Below, piece by piece: positions 1 to 5,706 of a stretch of 6,366 bases of DNA. Each line of letters starts with the position of its first letter. Position 1 is the stretch's first letter. The stretch is from Alphaproteobacteria bacterium (GTDB lineage Bacteria; Pseudomonadota; Alphaproteobacteria; UBA8366). The notes beneath the pieces are model-generated. The model was given only the letters and a program-made list of their open reading frames with translations, did not search any database and was not told the DNA's origin. The stretch spans positions 1 to 6,366 of the forward strand of contig JASLSL010000016.1 of the NCBI GenBank assembly GCA_030743445.1. Direction: 5' to 3'. Position numbers and translations under genes: made by a program.

Positions 1-701
1 AAGTGGCAGCCGAGGCGCCTGGCCTCGGCCTCGGTCCGGCGCGAGGGACCGGCGAGGGTCAAGCGCCCGAGCCCCGCGACCCGCAACTGCTGGCAGATCA
101 GATCGCCGATTTCGCCGAGGCCGATCACCAGCGCCGTCGCGCGCTGCAGGTCGCCATGCACGTCGCGCGCGACCTGCGCCGCGGCCGAGGCGATCGAGAC
201 CGGACGCTCGGCGATGGCCGATTCCGTGCGCACCCGCTTCGCCGCGGTATAGGCCGCCTGCAGCACCCGCTCGAGCTCGGCGCCGACCATGCCGTGACCG
301 CGGGCCTCGCGGTGACCTTCCTTGACCTGACCCAGCACCTGCGGCTCGCCGATCACCTGGCTGTCGAGCGAGGACGCGACCGCGAAGGCGTGTCGCACCG
401 CGTCATCGTCGAAGTGGGCGTAGAGCTGATCCCGCACCTCGTCGGCGGCGAGGCCGCTGAGCGCCACGAACAGGTCGCGGATCGCCTCTGCGGCGTCCTC
501 GGGCGATCCATTCGCGGCCTGCACCTCGACCCGGTCGCAGGTCGACAGCACGACGGCCTGGGCAATCCCCGCCTCGGACAGCCGGGCGAAGAACTCCGGC
601 AGTCTCGCCTCGTCGACGAACAGCCGGTCGCGCAGCATGGCCGAGCTGGAGCGGTGGTTTGCTCCGACGACGAAGAATCGAGTTATCTGGTCGGCCGTCA
701 T
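1..701 (-). CDS. hemA: Glutamyl-tRNA reductase, N-terminal 233 residues (cut by the window edge)
   Basis: Reduces Glu-tRNA(Glu) with NADPH to glutamate-1-semialdehyde, the first committed step of the C5 route to tetrapyrroles, in the cytoplasm. Reading the minus strand from ATG 701 gives an open frame to the left edge. The N-terminal catalytic domain has VVGANHR at residues 11-17 and STCDR at 53-57, with C55 the expected nucleophile that forms the thioester with glutamate. SQVIGEPQVLGQVK at 114-127 is a family signature. A Rossmann-type NADPH-binding domain then begins, with its glycine motif GLGEIG at 194-199. The usual length is about 420 residues, so roughly the C-terminal 45% (end of the NADPH domain and the dimerisation domain) lies outside. 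The start is fixed by the conserved N-terminus and by AGGG six bases upstream, overlapping the hisS stop codon. The 8-bp gap to hisS suggests co-transcription and perhaps translational coupling. The third residue of STCNR is D instead of N. Identification is firm. Confidence 0.95.
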   Translation of the reverse strand, partial: MTADQITRFFVVGANHRSSSAMLRDRLFVDEARLPEFFARLSEAGIAQAVVLSTCDRVEVQAANGSPEDAAEAIRDLFVALSGLAADEVRDQLYAHFDDDAVRHAFAVASSLDSQVIGEPQVLGQVKEGHREARGHGMVGAELERVLQAAYTAAKRVRTESAIAERPVSIASAAAQVARDVHGDLQRATALVIGLGEIGDLICQQLRVAGLGRLTLAGPSRRTEAEARRLGCH

Positions 702-707
702 CGGCGG

Positions 708-711
708 CCCT
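708..711 (-). promoter_or_regulatory. Shine-Dalgarno AGGG for hemA, overlapping the hisS stop
   Basis: On the minus strand AGGG lies 6 bases before the hemA ATG at 701. Its first two bases are the last two of the hisS TAG stop (710-712). A ribosome terminating on hisS would therefore sit over the hemA initiation region, which fits translational coupling. The site also decides the hemA start; the next in-frame ATG (residue 21) would remove the conserved GANHR motif. Confidence 0.55.
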
Positions 712-1954
712 AACGATAGCGGGCGAGATGGTCCTCCAGCGCCGCCAAGGCGACTTCCTCCTGCTCGCCCGTCTCCATGTCGCGGACAGTCGCTACGTCA
801 CGCTGGAGTTCGTCTTCGCCGATTAGGACCGCCGCCGCCGCGGCAATCTTGTTGGCCCGCTTCATGCGCCTGTTCAGGTTCCCGCCGTAGCCGAGATCGA
901 TCCGGTTGCCCGCGGCGCGCAGCGCCTCGGAAAGCTCGAGGGCGACCGCCTCGGCCGCCTCGCCGATCGGAATGAGCGCCACCGGCCGGCGCGCGGGCGG
1001 CGGGTCGCCGCACAGCATGACCAGGCGCTCGACGCCGGCAGCCCAACCGACGCCCGGGGTCTCGGGTCCGCCCATTGTCCCGATCAGCCCGTCGTAGCGC
1101 CCGCCGGCCATCACCGCGTCCTGTGCGCCAAGCTCGGTGGTGGTGAACTCGAACGCGGTGTGGGTGTAGTAGTCGAGACCGCGGACCAGTTTCGGATCGA
1201 GGGTGTAGGCGATGTCGAGCGCGTCGAGCCCGCCCGTCACCCCGGCGAAGAAATCGGCGCTTTCCTGGTTCAGGTGATCGGCGTAATCGGGCGCGCCGGC
1301 GACGATCTTGCGATCGCCCTCGTCCTTGGAATCCAGGATTCGCAGCGGGTTGCGCTCGAGCCGGTCGCGGCTGTCCTCCGAGAGATCGTTGAGGTGGTCG
1401 TTGAAATAGGCGACCAGCACATCGCGGAATTTGCCGCGGCTTTCGGCATCGCCCAAGGTGTTGAGCTGCAACGCGGTGAGGTCGCCGATGCCGAGCGCCT
1501 TCAGAATCGCCGCACCCGCGGCGATCACCTCGACATCGGCTTGCGGTCCCGGGACGCCGATGATCTCTATATCGATCTGGTGGAACTGGCGCAGCCGGCC
1601 CTTTTGCGGCCGTTCGTGGCGAAACATCGGTCCGCCGCAGAACACCTTCAACGGCACGTCCTGGGCCAGCCCCTCGGAGATGAAGCACCGCGCGACGCCG
1701 GCGGTGTTCTCGGGCCTGAGCGTCAACTCGTCGCCGCCCTTGTCGGTGAAGGTGTACATCTCCTTGGTCACGATGTCGGAGGTGTCGCCGAGGGTGCGAC
1801 GAAACACGTCGGTGAATTCGAAGATCGGCGTCGCCATCTCGTCGAACCCGTAGCGTTCGGCGACCTCGCGCGCGGTCTCGATGACGCGGCGGTGGGCGCG
1901 CATCGCCTCGGGCAAAAGATCGTGGGTGCCGCGGACCGGCTGCAGGGACGCCAT
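710..1954 (-). CDS. hisS: Histidyl-tRNA synthetase (class II aminoacyl-tRNA synthetase)
   Basis: Charges tRNA(His) with histidine using ATP, as a cytoplasmic homodimer. The product is 414 residues, close to the usual bacterial length. The class II catalytic core shows RGTHDLLP at 8-15, TLRPENTAGVAR at 78-89, motif 2 FRHERPQKGRLRQFHQ at 111-126, the HisA motif LVRGLDYYTHTAFE at 256-269 (R258 corresponds to the catalytic Arg259 of E. coli), HisB AGGRYDGL at 283-290, and motif 3 PGVGWAAGVERL at 300-311. The C-terminal anticodon-binding domain spans about 323-414. No key residue is missing. The motif 2 loop RPQKGR is the canonical bacterial form. The ATG at 1954 places RGTHD at the expected distance from the N-terminus and has GGAG 11 bases upstream. 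It lies 46 bp after the RodZ-like gene and 8 bp before hemA, on the same strand, so it probably shares their transcript. Confidence 0.98.
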   Translation of the reverse strand: MASLQPVRGTHDLLPEAMRAHRRVIETAREVAERYGFDEMATPIFEFTDVFRRTLGDTSDIVTKEMYTFTDKGGDELTLRPENTAGVARCFISEGLAQDVPLKVFCGGPMFRHERPQKGRLRQFHQIDIEIIGVPGPQADVEVIAAGAAILKALGIGDLTALQLNTLGDAESRGKFRDVLVAYFNDHLNDLSEDSRDRLERNPLRILDSKDEGDRKIVAGAPDYADHLNQESADFFAGVTGGLDALDIAYTLDPKLVRGLDYYTHTAFEFTTTELGAQDAVMAGGRYDGLIGTMGGPETPGVGWAAGVERLVMLCGDPPPARRPVALIPIGEAAEAVALELSEALRAAGNRIDLGYGGNLNRRMKRANKIAAAAAVLIGEDELQRDVATVRDMETGEQEEVALAALEDHLARYR

Positions 1955-2000
1955 CTGGCTCTGTTCTCCGCTCGAGCTAACGACCGGCGTGGGCTTGGCG

Positions 2001-3362
2001 CTATTGGATATAGGCTTGCCCGGACTTGAGCAAGGCCGGATCGAGCGACACGTTGCGGCGCACGCTGCCGATCGGCCCGAGCGCCGGCACCGGCTCGTCG
2101 TCGACGATGAACTCCAGCCCGCCGGCGTTGCCGGTGACCAGCGACAGGCCGGAGCGGTCGGGCACCCGGTAGGCGTCGCCGACGCGCAACACGCGGGTCA
2201 GCAGCAACGCGCCCGATGCGTCGCGGATCTCGACCCAGCTGTCGGTGATCGCGCGGATAATGATCCGCGCGCCGGCGTTCTCGAGCCCGAAGACCCTTGG
2301 CGGGCGCGGCTCGTCGGTCGGCGGATCGGGCGGCACGGCGACCGTGGAGCCGACGGCACCCGCCGAATGTTCGGCGCCGGATGCGGGCGTGCCGGCGACC
2401 TGCTCGCGCGGCGGCTCGGACTGGATCGGCATGAATTCGGCGCCGACAGCCTGGGTTTCCGCCGCGGTCGTGGTCTCGGCGGGTGTCGCTGAGGCCGTCT
2501 CGGTCGTGGCCTCCGACGACGCGGACGTATCGGCGGCCGGCGCTTCCGCGGCCGGCGTATCGGCCGATGGCGCGGTCGTTGCCGACGGCGCGGGGTCGGC
2601 GCTCGGCGTGGCGGCGGCGGTCTCGGAATCGCTCGCCGCCGCCGGCTTCTCCGCGACGCTGCCGCTTACGCCGGCAGGCGCGGGTGCGGCGGGCTTCGCC
2701 GCGGTCTCGGTCTGGGCCGGCGCCACAGGGGCGGGCGTCTGTTTCTTCACGGGCGCCGGCTTGTCGACATCGCTCTCGACAGGCTTCTCGGCAGGCTTCT
2801 CGGCAGTCTGGGGCGTTGCCTCGGGCTCGCCGTCGCCCAATCCGATCAGGGCGGCCAGACGATCCGGCAATTGCGGGATGAAGTCGGCGATCGACTGGTT
2901 CTGCGAGGACAGTTGGATCCAGCCGCCATAGACCACCAACGCCAGGATGACGGCGACCAGCACGATGACGCCGCTCGGTATCTTGCCTTCCGGCAGCGGC
3001 GCGGGAAAGACCAGCCGGGGCTTCGCCCCGAGGTCCTTGGTGTCTTCCTTGAACCGGCTGATGACGTCCTTGGCGTCGAGGCCGAGATGCTCGGCATAGG
3101 CGCGCACAAAGCCGACCGCGTAGGTCGGCCCCGGCAAGTCGTCGACCCGGCCGTCCTCGATCGCCTTGAGATAGGGATAGCGGATGCGCAGCATCTGCGC
3201 GACATAGTGCAGGTCCTGCTCGGCCTCCTCGCGGCGCGCGCGCAACAGCTTGCCGACCGAGGTCGGGCCGTCGTCGTCCGAATTCGGCGTCATGCGCACG
3301 ACTCCGGACCCGCCGTCGTTCGCCTCGCGGGCTTGGTTGATTTTCCACGTCTGCTTTGCCAT
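2001..3362 (-). CDS. RodZ-like cytoskeletal membrane protein (HTH, single TM, DUF4115)
   Basis: By family, a bitopic inner-membrane protein that links the MreB cytoskeleton and the cell-wall elongation machinery through its cytoplasmic HTH. Order in the 453 residues: a short variable N-terminus; an HTH_25-type domain at about 34-105 (LRIRYPYLKAIEDGR at 58-72, LPGPTYAVGFVRAYAEHLGL at 76-95); a basic, proline-containing segment; one hydrophobic membrane segment at about 128-148; a low-complexity Pro/Ala/Thr/Ser/Glu linker at about 178-352; and a DUF4115 domain at about 363-440 with DSWVEIRD at 374-381. I see no cysteine. The inferred topology puts the HTH in the cytoplasm and the DUF4115 domain in the periplasm. 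The start is uncertain. The 23 codons before Met24 show coding-like GC by position (GC3 > GC1 > GC2), favouring 3362, but Met24 (ATG 3293) has a better Shine-Dalgarno and would give 430 residues. A transcription factor is unlikely because of the membrane segment and C-terminal domain. The exact role here is inferred. Confidence 0.9.
   Translation of the reverse strand: MAKQTWKINQAREANDGGSGVVRMTPNSDDDGPTSVGKLLRARREEAEQDLHYVAQMLRIRYPYLKAIEDGRVDDLPGPTYAVGFVRAYAEHLGLDAKDVISRFKEDTKDLGAKPRLVFPAPLPEGKIPSGVIVLVAVILALVVYGGWIQLSSQNQSIADFIPQLPDRLAALIGLGDGEPEATPQTAEKPAEKPVESDVDKPAPVKKQTPAPVAPAQTETAAKPAAPAPAGVSGSVAEKPAAASDSETAAATPSADPAPSATTAPSADTPAAEAPAADTSASSEATTETASATPAETTTAAETQAVGAEFMPIQSEPPREQVAGTPASGAEHSAGAVGSTVAVPPDPPTDEPRPPRVFGLENAGARIIIRAITDSWVEIRDASGALLLTRVLRVGDAYRVPDRSGLSLVTGNAGGLEFIVDDEPVPALGPIGSVRRNVSLDPALLKSGQAYIQ
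2781..2804. repeat. 12-bp perfect tandem duplication inside the RodZ-like linker
   Basis: The plus-strand unit AGGCTTCTCGGC occurs twice head to tail. On the coding (minus) strand it encodes AEKP-AEKP at residues 187-194 of the RodZ-like protein. Being a multiple of three, it keeps the frame. It looks like a recent slippage duplication in a linker that tolerates length change. Confidence 0.85.
3302..3305 (-). promoter_or_regulatory. Shine-Dalgarno GGAG for an alternative start of the RodZ-like gene
   Basis: GGAG on the minus strand lies 8 bases before the in-frame ATG at 3293 (Met24 of the longer reading). This is a better-placed site than anything before the ATG at 3362, where the nearest purine-rich block, GGGAG, is 13 bases away. 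It makes 3293 a real alternative start; the HTH domain begins only about 10 residues after it. Confidence 0.4.
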
Positions 3363-3387
3363 GGCTCGGCAGCCGCTCCCGTCACCG

Positions 3388-3408
3388 GCCGCGGTTCAAC
3401 GCCGCGGC
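3388..3408 (-). other. Leader hairpin: 7-bp GC stem, 7-base loop
   Basis: The minus strand reads GCCGCGG, a 7-base loop CGTTGAA, then CCGCGGC, a perfect 7-bp GC-only stem. It ends 25 bases before the ATG at 3362, inside the expected leader of the RodZ-like gene. No T-run follows, so it is not a typical intrinsic terminator. It could be a structured 5'-UTR element, or chance in GC-rich DNA. Confidence 0.45.
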
Positions 3409-3430
3409 TCGTTGTACGATTCGGGCTCGT

Positions 3431-3442
3431 TCGGGCGCCCGA
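3431..3442. other. 12-bp perfect palindrome TCGGGCGCCCGA
   Basis: A gapless self-complementary 12-mer in the region between lysC and the RodZ-like gene, about 50 bp downstream of the candidate promoter -10 box. TCGGGC at 3421-3426 offers an alternative partner for its right arm. It could be a protein-binding dyad or part of an RNA stem. No T-run adjoins it. Function is unknown. Confidence 0.4.
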
Positions 3443-3492
3443 GGGAAACCCGATTGCGGCTTCGAGTCGAATGTCGCCGCAATCCGGGGATC

Positions 3493-3520
3493 ATTATCAA
3501 GAACGCCGAATTTTGTGCAA
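3493..3520 (-). promoter_or_regulatory. Candidate sigma70-type promoter for the rodZ-like/hisS/hemA unit
   Basis: On the minus strand TTGCAC (3515-3520) is followed after 16 bases by GATAAT (3493-3498), which matches the -10 consensus TATAAT at five of six positions. The -35 hexamer matches TTGACA only at TTG. The site lies in a locally AT-rich patch within GC-rich DNA, downstream of the lysC stop. Transcription would start near 3486, giving a leader of about 125 bases to ATG 3362 or 195 to ATG 3293. I found no clear terminator for lysC before it, so some read-through is possible. Confidence 0.45.
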
Positions 3521-3568
3521 CCGTTTAAAGAGTTAAGCCGCGAAGTTGCGACATTGCGCGAACACGGG

Positions 3569-4789
3569 TCACTCGGCGTCCAGGCCATAGACGGTGTGCA
3601 GGGCACGCAGCGCCAGCTCGGCGTATTCCTCGGCGATCAACACGCTGACCTTGATCTCGGAGGTCGAGATCGCCTGGATGTTGATGCCCTTCTCCGAGAG
3701 GGTGCGGAACATTGCCTGCGCCACGCCCGCGTGGCTGCGCATGCCGACACCGATGACCGAAACCTTGACGATGCCCGAATCCGGCACCAGGGCCTTGAAG
3801 TCGAGGGTTTCCCGCGCCTCTTCGAGCAGCTCGACGCAACGTTCGAAGTCGGATTTGGCGACGGTGAAGGTGATGTCGGTCGTCTTGCCGTCCGAGGCCG
3901 TGCTCTGGACGATCATGTCGACGTTGACGCCGGCGTCGGCGAGCGGGCCAAAGATGGCGGCCGCGACGCCGGGCCGGTCGGGAACCTGGACGAGCGTGAT
4001 CTTGGCCTCGTCCCGGCTGTATGCGATTCCACTGACGACCTGTTGTTCCACGATCTCTTCCTCATCGACGACGAGGGTGCCGGGCAGGTCCTCGAAACTG
4101 GACCGCACGTGAACCCGGACGCCATTTTTCATGGCCAATTCGACCGACCGGGTCTGCAGGATCCGGGCGCCCTGGGAGGCCATTTCCAGCATTTCCTCGT
4201 AGGTGATCTTATCGAGCTTGCGCGCCTTGGCAACAATGCGCGGGTCGGCGGTGTAAACGCCGTCGACATCGGTGAAGATATCGCAGCGCTCGGCGCCAAG
4301 CGTGGCGGCCAGCGCCACGGCGCTGATGTCGGACCCGCCGCGGCCGAGGGTGGTCACCCGTCCGTCGGGCCCGATGCCTTGGAATCCAGCGATTACGGGC
4401 ACCTCTCCATCGCTCCACTGCTGCGCGATCCCCGCGATGTCGACTTCGTGGACGCGCGCCCTGCCGTGCGCATCGGTGGTCGCGAGCGGTATCTGCCAAC
4501 CGAGCCAGGATCGCGCCGGGATCCCCATCTCCTGCAGCACCAGGGCCATCAGCCCGCAGTTGACCTGCTCCCCGGTCGAGACCACGACGTCGTATTCGCG
4601 CGGATCGTAGGTCGGGCTCGCCGCGCTGACCCAGTCGACGAGCTGGTTGGTGACGCCGGCCATGGCGGAAACCACGACCGCGACCTGATTGCCGCATTCG
4701 ACCTCCGCCTTGACGCGTTCTGCGGCCCGGCGGATGTGCTCGACATCCGCGACCGACGTGCCGCCGAACTTTTGAACGATGCGCGCCAT
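3569..4789 (-). CDS. lysC: Aspartokinase with tandem C-terminal ACT domains
   Basis: Phosphorylates aspartate with ATP, the first step towards lysine, threonine, methionine and diaminopimelate for the cell wall; cytoplasmic. The 406 residues match a monofunctional aspartokinase. The kinase domain has KFGGTSV at 7-13, SAMAGVTNQL at 41-50, STGEQV at 71-76, TTLGRGGSD at 146-154 and FTDVDGVYTADPR at 172-184. Two ACT domains follow at about 264-335 and 343-404. VPDRPGVAAAIF (269-280) with NVDMIVQ (289-295) and GINIQAISTSEIKVSVLI (368-385) form the family's allosteric site, so feedback inhibition by lysine and/or threonine is expected. No homoserine dehydrogenase is fused. The start is set by the conserved N-terminus; the Shine-Dalgarno is weak (GGGA, 9 bases upstream). 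The gene is divergent from ubiG with 130 bp between. In several alphaproteobacteria I recall ptsP following lysC; here the RodZ-like gene follows after 206 bp. Confidence 0.98.
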   Translation of the reverse strand: MARIVQKFGGTSVADVEHIRRAAERVKAEVECGNQVAVVVSAMAGVTNQLVDWVSAASPTYDPREYDVVVSTGEQVNCGLMALVLQEMGIPARSWLGWQIPLATTDAHGRARVHEVDIAGIAQQWSDGEVPVIAGFQGIGPDGRVTTLGRGGSDISAVALAATLGAERCDIFTDVDGVYTADPRIVAKARKLDKITYEEMLEMASQGARILQTRSVELAMKNGVRVHVRSSFEDLPGTLVVDEEEIVEQQVVSGIAYSRDEAKITLVQVPDRPGVAAAIFGPLADAGVNVDMIVQSTASDGKTTDITFTVAKSDFERCVELLEEARETLDFKALVPDSGIVKVSVIGVGMRSHAGVAQAMFRTLSEKGINIQAISTSEIKVSVLIAEEYAELALRALHTVYGLDAE

Positions 4790-4859
4790 TTTGGATTTTT
4801 CCCGCTATCGCGCCCGGAGGCATCGCCAAAACCGCCGGTTGCCCCCGCAAGGCGGCGTA

Positions 4860-4888
4860 TCCATACTCATTAGCCGGTATGGGTGCAA
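4860..4888 (-). promoter_or_regulatory. Weak candidate lysC promoter
   Basis: On the minus strand TTGCAC (4883-4888) is followed after 17 bases by TATGGA (4860-4865). Each hexamer matches the sigma70 consensus at only three positions. It is listed because the spacing is ideal and the -35 hexamer is identical to that of the candidate promoter at 3515-3520. The leader to the lysC ATG would be about 65 bases. Confidence 0.25.
4861..4882. promoter_or_regulatory. Dyad CCATAC-N10-GTATGG between lysC and ubiG
   Basis: A perfect 6-bp inverted repeat with a 10-bp spacer lies roughly midway in the 130-bp divergent region, in relatively AT-rich DNA. A half-site spacing of this kind fits a dimeric helix-turn-helix regulator. 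It overlaps the weak candidate lysC -10 box and lies 37 bp upstream of the ubiG ATG, so a bound protein could act on either gene. The regulator is unknown. Confidence 0.35.
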
Positions 4889-4898
4889 GCACGCCACC

Positions 4899-4905
4899 GA
4901 GGGAG
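4899..4905 (+). promoter_or_regulatory. Purine-rich Shine-Dalgarno-like block upstream of ubiG
   Basis: GAGGGAG is the only good anti-16S complement before ubiG, but it ends 14 bases before the ATG at 4920, longer than optimal. No in-frame ATG, GTG or TTG lies in between, so it does not shift the start. Confidence 0.4.
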
Positions 4906-4919
4906 CGATCGTCCGGCCG

Positions 4920-5696
4920 ATGACGGAAAAGCAACGCCCGATCCCGCTCGACCCCTCCGTCGACACCTCTGTCGACGAGGATGAGGTCGCCAAGTTCGCG
5001 GCGCTGGCCGACGAATGGTGGGACCCGAACGGCAAGTTCCGCCCGCTCCACATGTTGAACCCGACCCGGCTCGAATACATCCGCGACGCGGTCTGCCGCC
5101 ACTTCGAGCGCGATCCGCTGGCCGGCGAGCCGCTCGCCGGCCTGCGCGTGCTCGATATCGGCTGCGGCGGCGGGCTCCTCACCGAGCCGATGGCGCGGCT
5201 CGGCGCCGACGTCGTCGGCATCGACGCGGCCGAGGAGAGCGTGCGCTGCGCTGCGGATCACGCGGCACGCATGGGGCTGGAGATCGACTATCGGTTCCTG
5301 ACCGCGGAAGCGCTGGCCGGGGCCGGCGAGCGCTTCCATGTCGTGCTCAACATGGAGGTGGTCGAGCACGTCGCCGACGCGGGGGCGTTCCTGGAGGTCT
5401 CGGGCGAGCTCGTGCGGCCCGGCGGCATCATGGTGCTGGCGACCCTGAACCGCACGATGAAGGCCTTCGCGCTGGCGATCGTGGGGGCGGAGTACGTGCT
5501 GCGGTGGCTACCGAGAGGCACCCACGACTGGCGCAAGTTCCAGCGCCCGTCGGAGCTCGCGGCGGGGCTGCGCCAGGGCGGTGTTGCCGTCGAGGAGTTC
5601 ATGGGCCTGGTCTACGACCCGCTGAAGGACCGCTGGCAGCTGGCGCCGCGTGACATCGACGTCAACTACATGGCGGTCGGTCTCAAGCCGGGTTAG
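4920..5696 (+). CDS. ubiG: Ubiquinone biosynthesis 3-O-methyltransferase
   Basis: SAM-dependent methyltransferase for both O-methylation steps of ubiquinone synthesis, by family acting at the cytoplasmic membrane surface with the Ubi complex. The 258 residues fit the family length. EVAKFAALADEWWDPNGKFR at 22-41 is the UbiG N-terminal signature, followed by LHMLNPTRLEYIRD at 43-56. The SAM-binding motif I is VLDIGCGGGLLTEP at 77-90, the acidic residue ending the second strand lies in GIDAAEESV at 100-108, and NMEVVEHV is at 144-151. The hydrophobic stretch around 181-198 aligns with the region linked to membrane association in E. coli UbiG. The frame is open further upstream (an ATG at 4779), but that reading overlaps the lysC start and adds 47 unrelated residues; the ATG at 4920 gives the normal N-terminus. 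It is divergent from lysC and convergent with the EAL gene after 10 bp, so probably monocistronic. Confidence 0.96.
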   Translation: MTEKQRPIPLDPSVDTSVDEDEVAKFAALADEWWDPNGKFRPLHMLNPTRLEYIRDAVCRHFERDPLAGEPLAGLRVLDIGCGGGLLTEPMARLGADVVGIDAAEESVRCAADHAARMGLEIDYRFLTAEALAGAGERFHVVLNMEVVEHVADAGAFLEVSGELVRPGGIMVLATLNRTMKAFALAIVGAEYVLRWLPRGTHDWRKFQRPSELAAGLRQGGVAVEEFMGLVYDPLKDRWQLAPRDIDVNYMAVGLKPG

Positions 5697-5706
5697 GCAT
5701 CCGCCG

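Noticed and set aside
3..713. A 236-codon open frame on the plus strand at the left edge
   Set aside because: It is antisense to hemA, whose minus-strand translation carries the GluTR motifs.
1768..3348. A 526-codon open frame on the minus strand across the RodZ-like gene into hisS
   Set aside because: It is out of frame with both real genes, Arg-rich and without domains, and it runs across the true stop and start between them.
3250..3528. A 92-codon plus-strand frame partly in the rodZ-like leader
   Set aside because: It overlaps the 5' end of the RodZ-like gene, has no homology I recognise, and is more simply explained as chance.
3541..3568. A terminator just after lysC
   Set aside because: The repeats there (TTGCG twice, TTCGCG twice on the minus strand) are direct, not inverted, and no T-run follows.
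4070..4132. An internal start in lysC for a separate ACT-only beta subunit, as in Corynebacterium or Bacillus
   Set aside because: The only Met near the domain boundary (residue 220) has no Shine-Dalgarno, and the usual beta-start position (around residue 250) has no ATG or GTG.
3356..4873. A 505-codon open frame on the plus strand opposite lysC
   Set aside because: It lies antisense to a complete, motif-perfect aspartokinase. Its translation is rich in Arg, Asp, His and Gly with no recognisable domain, as expected of a mirror frame in GC-rich coding DNA.
4877..4900. A sigma54 promoter suggested by TGGC and TTGCAC upstream of lysC
   Set aside because: The GG to GC spacing is 7 bases instead of the required 10.
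4779..4919. A 47-codon upstream extension of ubiG
   Set aside because: It would overlap the lysC start codon, its composition is unlike UbiG N-termini, and the ATG at 4920 gives the normal family start.
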